DNA from: Acidobacteriota bacterium
GTDB taxonomy: Bacteria; Acidobacteriota; Vicinamibacteria; Vicinamibacterales; UBA2999
DNA: 64,000 nucleotides
Direction: 5' to 3'
Assembly: GCA_018000455.1 (NCBI GenBank)
Contig: JAGNJW010000004.1
Span: 124,001-188,000, forward strand
Within the stretch, counting starts at the first letter, position 1. Each line of letters opens with the position of its first letter. Positions 7,419 to 17,373 of this stretch are shown piece after piece. Both the position numbers and the translations under genes were made by a program. The notes under the pieces are model-generated. The model worked only from the letters and a program-made list of their open reading frames with translations. It was not told the origin of the DNA and did no database searches.

Positions 7419-9998
7419 TCAGGCGTCCCAGGCGCCGGCTGCTGCGGGGGCGCCGAGCGCGATGATGTCGTTCAGGATGCCCGCCGCGGTCACCGCCGGG
7501 CCGGCGCCCGGGCCGCTCACGACCAGCGGCTCGTCGTTGTAGCGCGCCGATGTGAACGTGATGAGGTTCCTGGCGCCGCCGGCCGAGCCGAGCGGGCTCG
7601 TGCCGGGCACCGAGACCAGCCGGGCGAAGGCTCGCTTTCGCGTGGCGCTCACCACATAGCGCAACACATGGCCGCGTGCGGCCGCGCGCGCGACCCGGCG
7701 CGTCCAGTCGGCGTCGAGTTTCGGCAGCCGCGCCATGAAGGTGGCGAGCGGCAGGCGCTGGAAGGCCGGCGGCACGAGGTTCTCGGGCACCGGTGCCGCC
7801 CCGCGATAACCGAGCAGGCGGGCGAGGATGAGGCCCTTGCGAGCCGCGTCCTGGCCCGAGAGGTCGTCGCGCGGGTCGGGTTCGGCATAGCCGCGGCCGA
7901 CCGCGTCCTTCACGGCCTCCGAGAACGGGCGCCCCCCGCACACCTCCGACAGCACGAACATGAGCGTGCCGCTCACGCAGCCGTCGACCCGCATGACCTG
8001 GTCGCCGGTTTCCACGAGCTTCTTGTGCGTGTCGATGACGGGGAGACCCGCGCCCACCGTGGCCTCGAAGCGGACGGTGCGACCGGCGGAGGCCGCCGCC
8101 TCGAGCAGTCGCGTGTAGGACTCCCACGAACCGGCCAGGGGCCGCTTGTTCGCCAGCACGACATCGAAGCCGCGCTCCAGGGCGGCGTGGAGGATCGGGC
8201 TCGTCTCGTCGCTCGTGACGTCCACGAGCACGGGACGCGACACCGCGTGGCTCGACATGAAGCCGAGCGCCTCGAGCGCACCAGCCGGTTTGCCGCCGAT
8301 TGCGGTCAGCAGCGCGCCGGCATCTTTCTTCCCGGCCAGCGAGCGCAGCCGCTTCTCCGCCAGGCCGCGGGCATCGAAGACATAGCCCGAGCGATCGAGC
8401 AGGCCTACGATCCGCACGCGGTGCTTGGCCGGCGACGTCGCGATGAGCGTCGCCAGCGCCCGGCCGACGCGACCGAAGCCGAGCAGCACCACGTCGGTCG
8501 ACGGCCGCGCCGGTGGACGTCCGCCGCCGATCTTCGCAAGCTGGAAGGCGCTGTGGACCTTGCGCGCCGCCAGGGCGGCATCCGCCCCCCTCACCACGAA
8601 CGAGATGTTGCGTTCGGACGAGCCCTGCGCGATGGCCACGACGTTGATGGCGCTGGTCTCGAGCGCCGTGAAGACGCGGGCGGCGATCCCGGGCGTGCCG
8701 GCCATGCCGTCGCCGACCACGGCGATGACCGACATGTCTGGTTTGGCCGTCACGCCGTCGATGAGGCCACCGGCGATCTCGTCCCGGAAGGCCCGGCGCA
8801 GGCTGGCCACCGCGCGCTCGGCTTCCGCCTCGGGCAGTGTGAAGCCGATGGAGCTTTCCGACGAGCCCTGGAAGATCGTCGACACCGACAGACGCTCGAC
8901 ATCCACGGCCGCGAAGGTGCGGGCGGCGATGCCGGGCACGCCGACCATACCCTTGCCGGCCACCGTGACCACGGCCTGCTTCGGCAACACCGCCACGGCC
9001 TTCACCGGGTACGACGTCGACACATGGCGTCCGGCCACCAGCGTCCCCGGCCGCGTCGGGTCGAGGAACGAGCGCACTTCGAGCACGACCTTGGTGCCGG
9101 AGATCGGGATGAGCGCCCGCGGATGCAACACCTTGGCACCGTAGTGGGCCACCTCGGCCGCTTCCTGGTGGTGCAATTGGGGGATGAGGCGCGTGTCGGG
9201 CACGAGCTTCGGATCCGACGTGAGGATGCCGGGGACGTCCTTCCACAACGTGACCATCGGCGCCTTGAAGGCACGGCCCAGAAGCGTGGCGGTGAGGTCG
9301 GAGCCGCCGCGACCGAGCGTGGCCACGCCGCCATCGGGGGCCCGGCCGATGAAGCCTGGCACGACCGGCACGGTCTTCGCCCTGAGCAGCGGCTGAAGAG
9401 TCTTTCTGGCCGTGGCTGCCGACTCGGCGATGAGGGGGCTGGCGCCGCCGAAGTGGCCATCGGTCGTCACGAAGTCGATGGCGTCCACGAGCTGTGCTCG
9501 GCGTCCGGCGCGGGTGACGGCCGACGCGAGCAGCATCGCCGCGAGCCGCTCGCCCCGCGCCACCAGCAGATCGCGGGTGCGCGGCGCCAGGTCTCCCAGG
9601 ATGCCGACGGCGGTGCAGATGTCGGCGTAGTCACCGATCGACGCTTCGATCTCGGCCAGCGCCGCGCGTCGTGCCGGGCCGCGCGGCAGCACCGACTCGG
9701 CCACCCGCCGATGCTGCTGCCAGAGCGCGACGGCCGTGGCCGCCGACTCGCGGGCCCGCCCCTGCAGCGCGTGCTCTGCCCCCAGCAGCAGCAGGTCGGT
9801 GACGCCGGCCAGCGCCGAGGCCACCACGACGAGCGGGCCGTCGTGGTCGGCGATTCGCGCGGCCGCGGCCTGCACTGCCGACGCGTCGGCCAGCGACGCT
9901 CCACCGAACTTCCACACGTGCGGCGCGCGCGTGGAACGGGATGCGCGTTTCGGCGCGCGGACAGTATTTCGGAGCGGCGACTTGGTGGGTGTTGGCAT
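7419..9998 (-). CDS. thrA: bifunctional aspartate kinase / homoserine dehydrogenase
   Basis: An 859-residue fusion that phosphorylates aspartate and, at its other end, reduces aspartate semialdehyde to homoserine for Thr, Met and Ile synthesis. The aspartokinase domain opens with the KFGGAS motif near residue 30 and has GRGGSDLTATLLG. Two central ACT domains follow (GMVGVPGIAARTF and GMAGTPGIAARVF), a typical site for feedback control by threonine. The C-terminal dehydrogenase has a nucleotide-binding LGFGRVGRAL motif and GAGLPVIDT. Length and domain order match E. coli ThrA (820 aa), with about 25 extra basic N-terminal residues. The ATG at 9998 was preferred to further in-frame starts upstream. 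corA follows 5 nt downstream. Confidence 0.93.
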   Translation of the reverse strand: MPTPTKSPLRNTVRAPKRASRSTRAPHVWKFGGASLADASAVQAAAARIADHDGPLVVVASALAGVTDLLLLGAEHALQGRARESAATAVALWQQHRRVAESVLPRGPARRAALAEIEASIGDYADICTAVGILGDLAPRTRDLLVARGERLAAMLLASAVTRAGRRAQLVDAIDFVTTDGHFGGASPLIAESAATARKTLQPLLRAKTVPVVPGFIGRAPDGGVATLGRGGSDLTATLLGRAFKAPMVTLWKDVPGILTSDPKLVPDTRLIPQLHHQEAAEVAHYGAKVLHPRALIPISGTKVVLEVRSFLDPTRPGTLVAGRHVSTSYPVKAVAVLPKQAVVTVAGKGMVGVPGIAARTFAAVDVERLSVSTIFQGSSESSIGFTLPEAEAERAVASLRRAFRDEIAGGLIDGVTAKPDMSVIAVVGDGMAGTPGIAARVFTALETSAINVVAIAQGSSERNISFVVRGADAALAARKVHSAFQLAKIGGGRPPARPSTDVVLLGFGRVGRALATLIATSPAKHRVRIVGLLDRSGYVFDARGLAEKRLRSLAGKKDAGALLTAIGGKPAGALEALGFMSSHAVSRPVLVDVTSDETSPILHAALERGFDVVLANKRPLAGSWESYTRLLEAAASAGRTVRFEATVGAGLPVIDTHKKLVETGDQVMRVDGCVSGTLMFVLSEVCGGRPFSEAVKDAVGRGYAEPDPRDDLSGQDAARKGLILARLLGYRGAAPVPENLVPPAFQRLPLATFMARLPKLDADWTRRVARAAARGHVLRYVVSATRKRAFARLVSVPGTSPLGSAGGARNLITFTSARYNDEPLVVSGPGAGPAVTAAGILNDIIALGAPAAAGAWDA

Positions 9999-10049
9999 GG
10001 GCGGCGGGTCGGGTTCACACATCCTACCGCGTGAATCGCATGGCGCTGG

Positions 10050-10078
10050 TTGCGTAATTGCAACGAACGCTCTATCGT
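10050..10078 (+). promoter_or_regulatory. sigma70-type promoter of the CocE hydrolase gene
   Basis: TTGCGT (10050-10055), a 17-nt spacer and TATCGT (10073-10078) lie 8 nt before the ATG at 10087. The -35 box is embedded in an inverted repeat GTTGC/GCAAC (10049-10064) with an AT-rich centre, a possible operator. Confidence 0.55.
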
Positions 10079-10086
10079 CGCTTCCG

Positions 10087-11871
10087 ATGAGCCACTTCGA
10101 TCGCGTCACGGCACGAGGCGCTCTCGCGCTCGTGCTCACGCTCGGCGCAGCCTGGGTGGCCACCGCGCCGGCCTCAGGGCAGGGCGCCGGCGTCAACGTC
10201 CGAGACGCGGCGGTGCCCATGCGCGACGGCGTCGTCCTGCGCGCCGATGTCTGGCGTCCGGCGCCGGAGGGCCGCTACCCCACGCTGGTTCACCGCACGC
10301 CCTACGGCAAGACAGGCACGTCCGACAGCGCGCTCGTGGCCAAGGCCGTGGCGCGCGGCTACGCGGTGGTCGTGCAGGATGTCCGCGGGCGCTACGCGTC
10401 CGACGGCGCCTACCTCGCCTACCAGCACGAAGGCCGCGACGGTTACGACACGATCGAATGGGCGGCACGACAGCCGTGGTCGAACGGACGTGTCGGCACG
10501 TTCGGCCTGTCCTATCCGGGGGCGGTGCAGTGGCTGGCCGCGATTGAGTCGCCGCCGCACCTGGTGGCGATGGTGCCGGCGATGACCTTTGCCTCGCCCA
10601 CGCACTTCTGGTACTCGGGCGGTGTCTGGGATGGCTCGTGGCTGCTGTGGACCTGGCAGAACATCGCGCCCGACCTGCGACGCCGGGCAGGCGTGGCTGG
10701 CCACCAGACCGTCCGTGAGGCGGCGGCCACCTGGTCCACCGACGGCGTCGCGGCGCTAGGTTTCCTACCGCGGCTCGAGTTGCCGGCCTTCAAGGGCGTG
10801 GCGGAGTGGTACTACGATTGGATGCGGCACGGACCGTACGATCCGTGGTGGGAGTGGGCGGAACTGGCCGGAAAGTACGGCCGCGTGTCGGCCGCGGTGC
10901 TCAACGTGAGCGGCTGGCACGACGAGATGTACGGTCCGGTTGGCGCGACGACGAACTTCACGGAACTCGTCAAGGCCCGCGGCGGTAGCCCGCAGACGGC
11001 GCGGACGCAGCTGGTCGTCGGCCCGTGGACGCACGGCACCAACTGGAGGAATCCGCGCGTCGGTGCCCGCGACATGGGCCCGGAATCGGTACTCGACTAC
11101 GACGACCTGGTGCTCGACTGGATGGACCACTGGCTGCAGGAGAAGAGGAACGGCGTCGATCGTCAGCCGCCAGTCAGGACCTACGTGATGGGCGCCAACC
11201 AGTGGCGCACCGGGGACCAATGGCCGCCCGCTGCCGAACGGCAGGCGCTCTATCTGAGCGGTGTTGCAACTCCGGGCGGGTCCGCCGGCAGGCTGTCGCA
11301 GACAGCGCCGGCCGACGACTCACGCTCGACCTTCGTCTCGGACGCGGCAGCGCCCGTGCGCGACCCGCACGATGGCCGGTTCGGTGGCCTCGACTACCGG
11401 GCGCTTTCACGCGACCCCGGCGTGGTCACCTTCGAGACGGCGCCGCTCGGCGACGACCTGGAGGTGCTGGGGCCGATCGAGGCCTCGATCTACATCTCGG
11501 TCGATGCGCCCGACACGGATCTGTGGCTGAAGATCCTCGACGTGCATCCCGACGGCACGGCCTACAACGTGATGAGCGCGGGCCTCGACGTGGTGCGGGC
11601 GAGCTATCGCAATCGCGCGGCCGAGCGGGAACTGCTCGCGCCTGGGAAGGTGTATCGCCTCGACTTCCCGACCTTGATGACGGGCAACCGCTTCCTGAAG
11701 GGCCACCGCGTGCGTGTGGCCCTGATGGCGTCGTTTGCGCCGAACATGTCCTGGAACCTGCACACCGGCGCGCTCGAGTTCGACTCGGCCAAGACCGCGC
11801 GCGCCCGCATTACCGTCCACGGCGGCGGGGAGTACCGGTCGCGGCTGGCGCTGCCGGTCACCCGTCGATGA
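10087..11871 (+). CDS. exported CocE/NonD-family hydrolase (X-Pro dipeptidyl-peptidase-like)
   Basis: A 594-residue alpha/beta hydrolase with a signal peptide (about residues 1-34, ending ASGQG). The N-terminal catalytic domain has VPMRDGVVLRADVWRP, the YGKT and QDVRGR segments, and the nucleophile elbow GLSYPG, with Ser as nucleophile. The C-terminal jelly-roll domain (about residues 370-590) has the DLEVLGPIEASIYIS and TDLWLKILDVHPDG stretches typical of the family. Members hydrolyse esters, amides or N-terminal X-Pro dipeptides; the substrate cannot be read from sequence. The ATG at 10087 is preferred because it gives a signal peptide and follows a good promoter. Confidence 0.88.
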   Translation: MSHFDRVTARGALALVLTLGAAWVATAPASGQGAGVNVRDAAVPMRDGVVLRADVWRPAPEGRYPTLVHRTPYGKTGTSDSALVAKAVARGYAVVVQDVRGRYASDGAYLAYQHEGRDGYDTIEWAARQPWSNGRVGTFGLSYPGAVQWLAAIESPPHLVAMVPAMTFASPTHFWYSGGVWDGSWLLWTWQNIAPDLRRRAGVAGHQTVREAAATWSTDGVAALGFLPRLELPAFKGVAEWYYDWMRHGPYDPWWEWAELAGKYGRVSAAVLNVSGWHDEMYGPVGATTNFTELVKARGGSPQTARTQLVVGPWTHGTNWRNPRVGARDMGPESVLDYDDLVLDWMDHWLQEKRNGVDRQPPVRTYVMGANQWRTGDQWPPAAERQALYLSGVATPGGSAGRLSQTAPADDSRSTFVSDAAAPVRDPHDGRFGGLDYRALSRDPGVVTFETAPLGDDLEVLGPIEASIYISVDAPDTDLWLKILDVHPDGTAYNVMSAGLDVVRASYRNRAAERELLAPGKVYRLDFPTLMTGNRFLKGHRVRVALMASFAPNMSWNLHTGALEFDSAKTARARITVHGGGEYRSRLALPVTRR

Positions 11872-11884
11872 CGTTGCTGGCGCC

Positions 11885-11971
11885 CTACGCCGTCAGCAGG
11901 AACATCAGCATCACGGCCCCGAGGATGAAGAGGAGGCCGGCGGGAATCCAGAGCAGCGTCAGATCTTCCAT
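11885..11971 (-). CDS. 28-residue single-pass membrane micro-protein
   Basis: The ATG at 11971 opens 28 codons encoding MEDLTLLWIPAG followed by a hydrophobic run LLFILGAVMLMFLLTA, so almost the whole peptide is one membrane helix with an acidic N-terminus. A TACACT hexamer (11980-11985) lies 8 nt upstream, the same spacing class seen before several other genes here. It begins just after the rpoD terminator on the same strand, so it would be transcribed independently. No family is recognised. It is short enough that chance cannot be excluded, but composition and promoter position argue for a gene. Confidence 0.5.
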   Translation of the reverse strand: MEDLTLLWIPAGLLFILGAVMLMFLLTA

Positions 11972-11986
11972 GGCCTGAAAGTGTAG

Positions 11987-12027
11987 CCCAAAAAGAGAAG
12001 AGCCGGCGCGCGTGAGCGCTGCCGGCC
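11987..12027 (-). terminator. Rho-independent terminator of rpoD
   Basis: On the minus strand GCCGGC...GCCGGC with an inner GCGC pairing forms a GC stem, followed by TCTTCTCTTTTT. It lies about 40 nt after the rpoD stop codon. Confidence 0.8.
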
Positions 12028-12067
12028 CTGATGTCTGAACGTTCGCCGCAGGTCCCTGCGGCGGCTC

Positions 12068-13883
<1,816 letters not shown>

Positions 13884-13897
<14 letters not shown>

Positions 13898-15644
13898 GTT
13901 GGCGCCTCATCGCAATCTTTTTCATGACCAGCTCGGTAAGCCGAGCCGATCCCGGGTCTTTCGAAGCCAGACCCAGTATTTCGCGATCGATGTCTGCCAG
14001 TTCGCGCTTCGTGCGCTCCCGCCGGAGCGCCTCGGCGCATGCCTTCAAGTCGGTTACGGGCGCCTGGCGTTCGGCGCCCGCCTGAGCCAGCATCCGTGCC
14101 TCTCGATCAGTTAGACGCTCCATCAGGGCATTTGGCAGCACCATCGGATCCCCCCACGAGAGCTCGGCGGCCTTCTTGAGCACCTCCTCCGAGGCAAGCC
14201 CTTCCAAATCAGCCTCTTGCAGCGACCCAATGACCTTGGCGGCCTCTTCAGGGGTATGCAAAATTGCCCACAACAGCCCGCGTTCGGTTTCCGTCAAGTG
14301 AGTGGCTGTCGACACCATGCGGGCCGGCAGCGTGGTCTTGCGCGCGGCCGCTGCCTTGCGGATCTCGACGCGCACCACCTCTTCGGTGACGCGGGCCTTG
14401 TGCGCCAGCCGGTCGGCGAACTGGTCGCGGGCGGCCGGGTCGGGGATGCGCGCGGCCACGGCGAGCATCTGCTGGAGGAACTCGCGGCGGCCCTCGTCGC
14501 GGGTGAGATTATGTGCAGCCGCGCCGCGGTCGAGCAGGAAGTCGAGGTAGCGCTGCGACCCCTTGAGCGCGTTGAAGTAGGCGTCGCGCCCGTGCTTCTG
14601 CACGAACGTGTCGGGGTCGTCGCCGCCCGGCAGGCGCAGCACGTTCACGTCGAACCCGGCTTCCACCAGCATCTCGCTGGAGCGTTCTGCTGCGTTCTGC
14701 CCGGCGGTGTCGGGATCGAAGTTGATGATGACCTTCGGCGCGAAGCGCCGCAGCATCTGCGCCTGCTGCGTCGTGAGGGCCGTGCCGCACGTGGCCACGA
14801 CCGGCAGGCCGCCGGCTTGGAAGAGCTGCGCGAAGTCGAAGTACCCCTCGACCACGATGGCAAAGCCCGCCTTGCGCAGATCGCTCTTCGAGAGGTTGAG
14901 CCCGTAGAGCGTGCGGCTCTTGGTGTAGATCGGCGTCTCTGGCGAGTTCAGGTACTTCGGTACTTGATCGGGTTCGAGCGCGCGTCCCCCGAAGGCCACA
15001 ATCGAACCGCTGTCGCGTGAGATCGGCACCATCAGGCGGTTGCGGAACCGATCGACGACGGTGCCGTCGTCACGCACGCTCACGAGGCCGCTCTGACGGA
15101 TGAGCCCCTCGGCGAACCCCTGCGCCTTGAGCCGCGTGTGCAGGCCGTCGCGCGACGGCGGCGCCCAGCCGAGCTTCAGCGCGGCGACCGTCTCGTTTGT
15201 GAGACCGCGATCGCGCTGCAGGTACTCACGGTGACGCGTGCCGGCAAGCGAGGCCAGCTGTTCGGCGAAGTAGGCCGCGGCCACCTCGTGCATCTTGAGC
15301 AACGCTTCACGCTCGGCCGCGCTCTCGGTCTGGCCGCTGCCGGCTTCCAGCTCGGGAATCGGGATGCCGAACCTTCCGGCCACGTGCTTGACGGTGTCCT
15401 GGAAGCCGAGCTTCTCCTGCAACTCGACGAACTTGAAGACATCGCCGCCGACGTTGCACCCGAAGCAGTGGAAGAAACCCTTGTCGCGGTTGACGGTGAA
15501 CGACGGTGACTTCTCGGAGTGGAACGGGCACAGGCCCTTGTAGTTCGCCCCCGCTTTCCTCAGCGACACGTAGTCCTGAATCACCGCGACGATGTCGGCG
15601 ACGGCGCGCACCTCATCGATGAAGGTCTGGGGGAACTTGGGCAT
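13884..15644 (-). CDS. dnaG: DNA primase DnaG
   Basis: A 586-residue primase that makes RNA primers for replication. The N-terminal CHC2 zinc ribbon shows C39, H42, C60 and C63 in [11 protein letters not shown] and FHCFGC. The Toprim catalytic core has [11 protein letters not shown] (catalytic Glu) and [13 protein letters not shown] (metal-binding Asp pair). A GGRAL segment and the DnaB-interacting C-terminal helical region complete the protein. The length is normal. The ATG at 15644 gives the usual [13 protein letters not shown] beginning. The 3' end overlaps rpoD by 14 nt, so rpoD is probably translationally coupled. Confidence 0.98.
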
Positions 15645-15807
15645 TGCTGACGGGGTTCGGATGCCGCGATCAGGAATACTTTACCGCGCCCGGGCGGCGG
15701 CGGCCGCCAGACTGCTATACTCCGGCCTTCCCCTGCCTGAGTGTGTAGTCCGTACGGCAAGACTTCCCCCGTCTTCGCTCGTGGCGCATCGCGCCCGGAG
15801 GTGACAG

Positions 15808-16032
15808 GTGACGTACTGGATCGAGTTCAAGAACACCATCCTTCCCTGGATGCTGGCCGGAGGGGTCGTGACGTTTCTCATCCACGAACATCGGCAGACG
15901 ACCGAAGCGCTCCTCGGCGCCAACGCCCGGCTGGCGGCGGCAGTCGAGCAGCAGGGCCAGGCGCTCGAAGGGGTGCGCCAGCTGCTTGCGACTCAGGGGT
16001 ACACGGTGCCCCCTCCCGGCGCTCCGCAGTAG
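15808..16032 (+). CDS. small membrane protein with C-terminal coiled coil
   Basis: A 74-residue protein starting with GTG at 15808, preceded by a good CGGAGG ribosome binding site. A membrane helix at about residues 8-24 (ILPWMLAGGVVTFLI) is followed by a helix with heptad-like hydrophobics and Gln/Ala (residues 27-63), then a short proline tail VPPPGAPQ. The next ORF, an M15-like peptidase, continues directly in the -1 frame, so the two may act together or be one interrupted gene. The arrangement recalls a holin- or spanin-like accessory to a peptidoglycan peptidase, but no family is recognised. Confidence 0.6.
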   Translation: MTYWIEFKNTILPWMLAGGVVTFLIHEHRQTTEALLGANARLAAAVEQQGQALEGVRQLLATQGYTVPPPGAPQ

Positions 16033-16082
16033 TCCGCGGCCTGCGTGAGCACGTCCGGGTCACATCGCGGATCGCACTGAGG

Positions 16083-16370
16083 ATGTTCGACGTGGCCGAC
16101 ATCTGGGCCACCCGTACCGGCGAGAGCGTGCGCCTGGTATCGGCCAACGACCATGTGCACAGCCGCCGGTCGGCCCACTACGCGGGCCAGGCGATCGACC
16201 TCCACAGCTCGGCCAACGGCCGTCTGGCGGGCATGCTGCGCGGTCTCGGCTATCTGGTGTTGTGGAACGTGCCGGGCCACTTCAGCCACGTGCACGTCGA
16301 GGCGCCGGCCGCCAGCGCGCCGCCAATGCTCAGCCCGCCTCGAAACCCGTCAGCACCGCCACAGCGTTGA
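16083..16370 (+). CDS. M15-like (D-Ala-D-Ala carboxypeptidase fold) peptidase, start uncertain
   Basis: The 95 residues from the ATG contain LVSANDHVHSRRSAHYAGQ, AIDLHS and PGHFSHVHVE. This is the His-x(6)-Asp ... His-x-His zinc arrangement of the hedgehog/M15 peptidase fold that cuts peptidoglycan peptides. The open frame reads upstream to about 16023 with plausible coding residues (GLREHVRVTSRIALR) that would complete the first helix, yet there is no ATG, GTG or TTG there. The true start may be a rare codon, or the protein may be made by frameshift from the 74-residue ORF. The 3' end overlaps the convergent deacetylase gene by 41 nt. Confidence 0.6.
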   Translation: MFDVADIWATRTGESVRLVSANDHVHSRRSAHYAGQAIDLHSSANGRLAGMLRGLGYLVLWNVPGHFSHVHVEAPAASAPPMLSPPRNPSAPPQR

Positions 16371-17361
16371 TGCCGAGGTCGTCCACCGCGTAGCCGCCCT
16401 CCATGACGAAGAGCGTCGGGCGGCCAAGAGCGGCGATCCGCGCGCCAAGGCGCGGGAAATCGTCGCGCGTGAGGCGGAAGTGCGAGATCGGGTCGTGCTC
16501 GTAGGTGTCCACGCCGAGTGAGACCACGACCGCATCGGGCCCCCACGCGGCCACGCTGTCGCAGGCGTCGGTGAGTGCCGCGTCGTAGGCCGCCCACGAC
16601 GTGCCGCGGGGGAGCGGGTAGTTGCGCGTCGCCCCTTCGCCCGGTCCGCTGCCGCGCTCGTCGCCGTAACCCAGGAAGTAGGGATAGGCGACGCTCGGGT
16701 CGCCGTGCAGCGAGACGAAGAGCACGTCGGCTCGCGCCTCGAAGATCTGCTGCGTGCCGTTGCCGTGGTGATAGTCGACGTCGAGGATGGCGACGCGCGC
16801 GCACCCGTGGTCGCGCAGGTATTGCGCGGAAATCGCCGCGTTGTTCAGATAGCAGTAGCCGCCCATCGCGGCGGCGGATGCGTGATGCCCCGGCGGGCGG
16901 CACAAGGCAAACACGCCCGCTGCCCCCTGCGCCAGCGCCTCAGCACCGGTGAGCGCGACGTCGGCGGCACCCTGCACTGCGTCCCACGTGCCGGCAGTGA
17001 TGGGCGCTCCGGCATCGAACGAGTAGTAGCCAAGGCGCCCGTCGATGTGCTCCGGGACGCGGTCGTAGCGAACGCTCGGCACCGGCCACACGAGCGGCAG
17101 GGCGTCGTGGCTGCGGCCGAGGGCCGTCCAATCGGTCCACGCCGTTGCCAGGAAGTCGACGAAGCCCTCGTCGTGCACCCGTCGCACCGGACCGAGGCCG
17201 AATGCCGAGGGCGCGACGACCTCGCCCAGGCCCACCTCCCGCACGCGCGAGAGGATCATCTCGGCCCGGCGCGGCATCTCGAAGCATGGCTGCAGCGTGC
17301 CGCCGATGAGCTCGGCCGTACCGTGGTGATGGTGATGGCGCTCGGAGTAAACGGTGCGCAT
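16330..17361 (-). CDS. histone-deacetylase-superfamily amidohydrolase, acetylpolyamine-amidohydrolase-like
   Basis: A 343-residue class II HDAC-fold enzyme that removes acetyl groups from amines. CRPPGHHA carries the catalytic His pair and DVDYHHGNGTQ supplies Asp and His zinc ligands. The third ligand is the Asp in GVDTYEHDP, and EGGYAV carries the transition-state Tyr. The N-terminal GGTLQPCFEMPRRAEMIL stretch is typical of bacterial acetylpolyamine amidohydrolases rather than AcuC. Residues 9-13 are a natural run of five histidines. It is the last gene of a three-gene minus-strand operon, 12 nt after the SDR gene. The substrate is unproven. Confidence 0.85.
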   Translation of the reverse strand: MRTVYSERHHHHHGTAELIGGTLQPCFEMPRRAEMILSRVREVGLGEVVAPSAFGLGPVRRVHDEGFVDFLATAWTDWTALGRSHDALPLVWPVPSVRYDRVPEHIDGRLGYYSFDAGAPITAGTWDAVQGAADVALTGAEALAQGAAGVFALCRPPGHHASAAAMGGYCYLNNAAISAQYLRDHGCARVAILDVDYHHGNGTQQIFEARADVLFVSLHGDPSVAYPYFLGYGDERGSGPGEGATRNYPLPRGTSWAAYDAALTDACDSVAAWGPDAVVVSLGVDTYEHDPISHFRLTRDDFPRLGARIAALGRPTLFVMEGGYAVDDLGINAVAVLTGFEAG

Positions 17362-17373
17362 GGGTGACCCGGA

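Noticed and set aside
7668..10034. 788-codon open frame antisense to the aspartokinase/homoserine dehydrogenase gene
   Set aside because: Arg/Gly/His-rich shadow of a well-supported gene, with no recognisable domain.
16023..16082. Start of the M15-like peptidase upstream of the ATG
   Set aside because: The residues look coding, but only CTG is available as a start, so no coordinate is claimed there.
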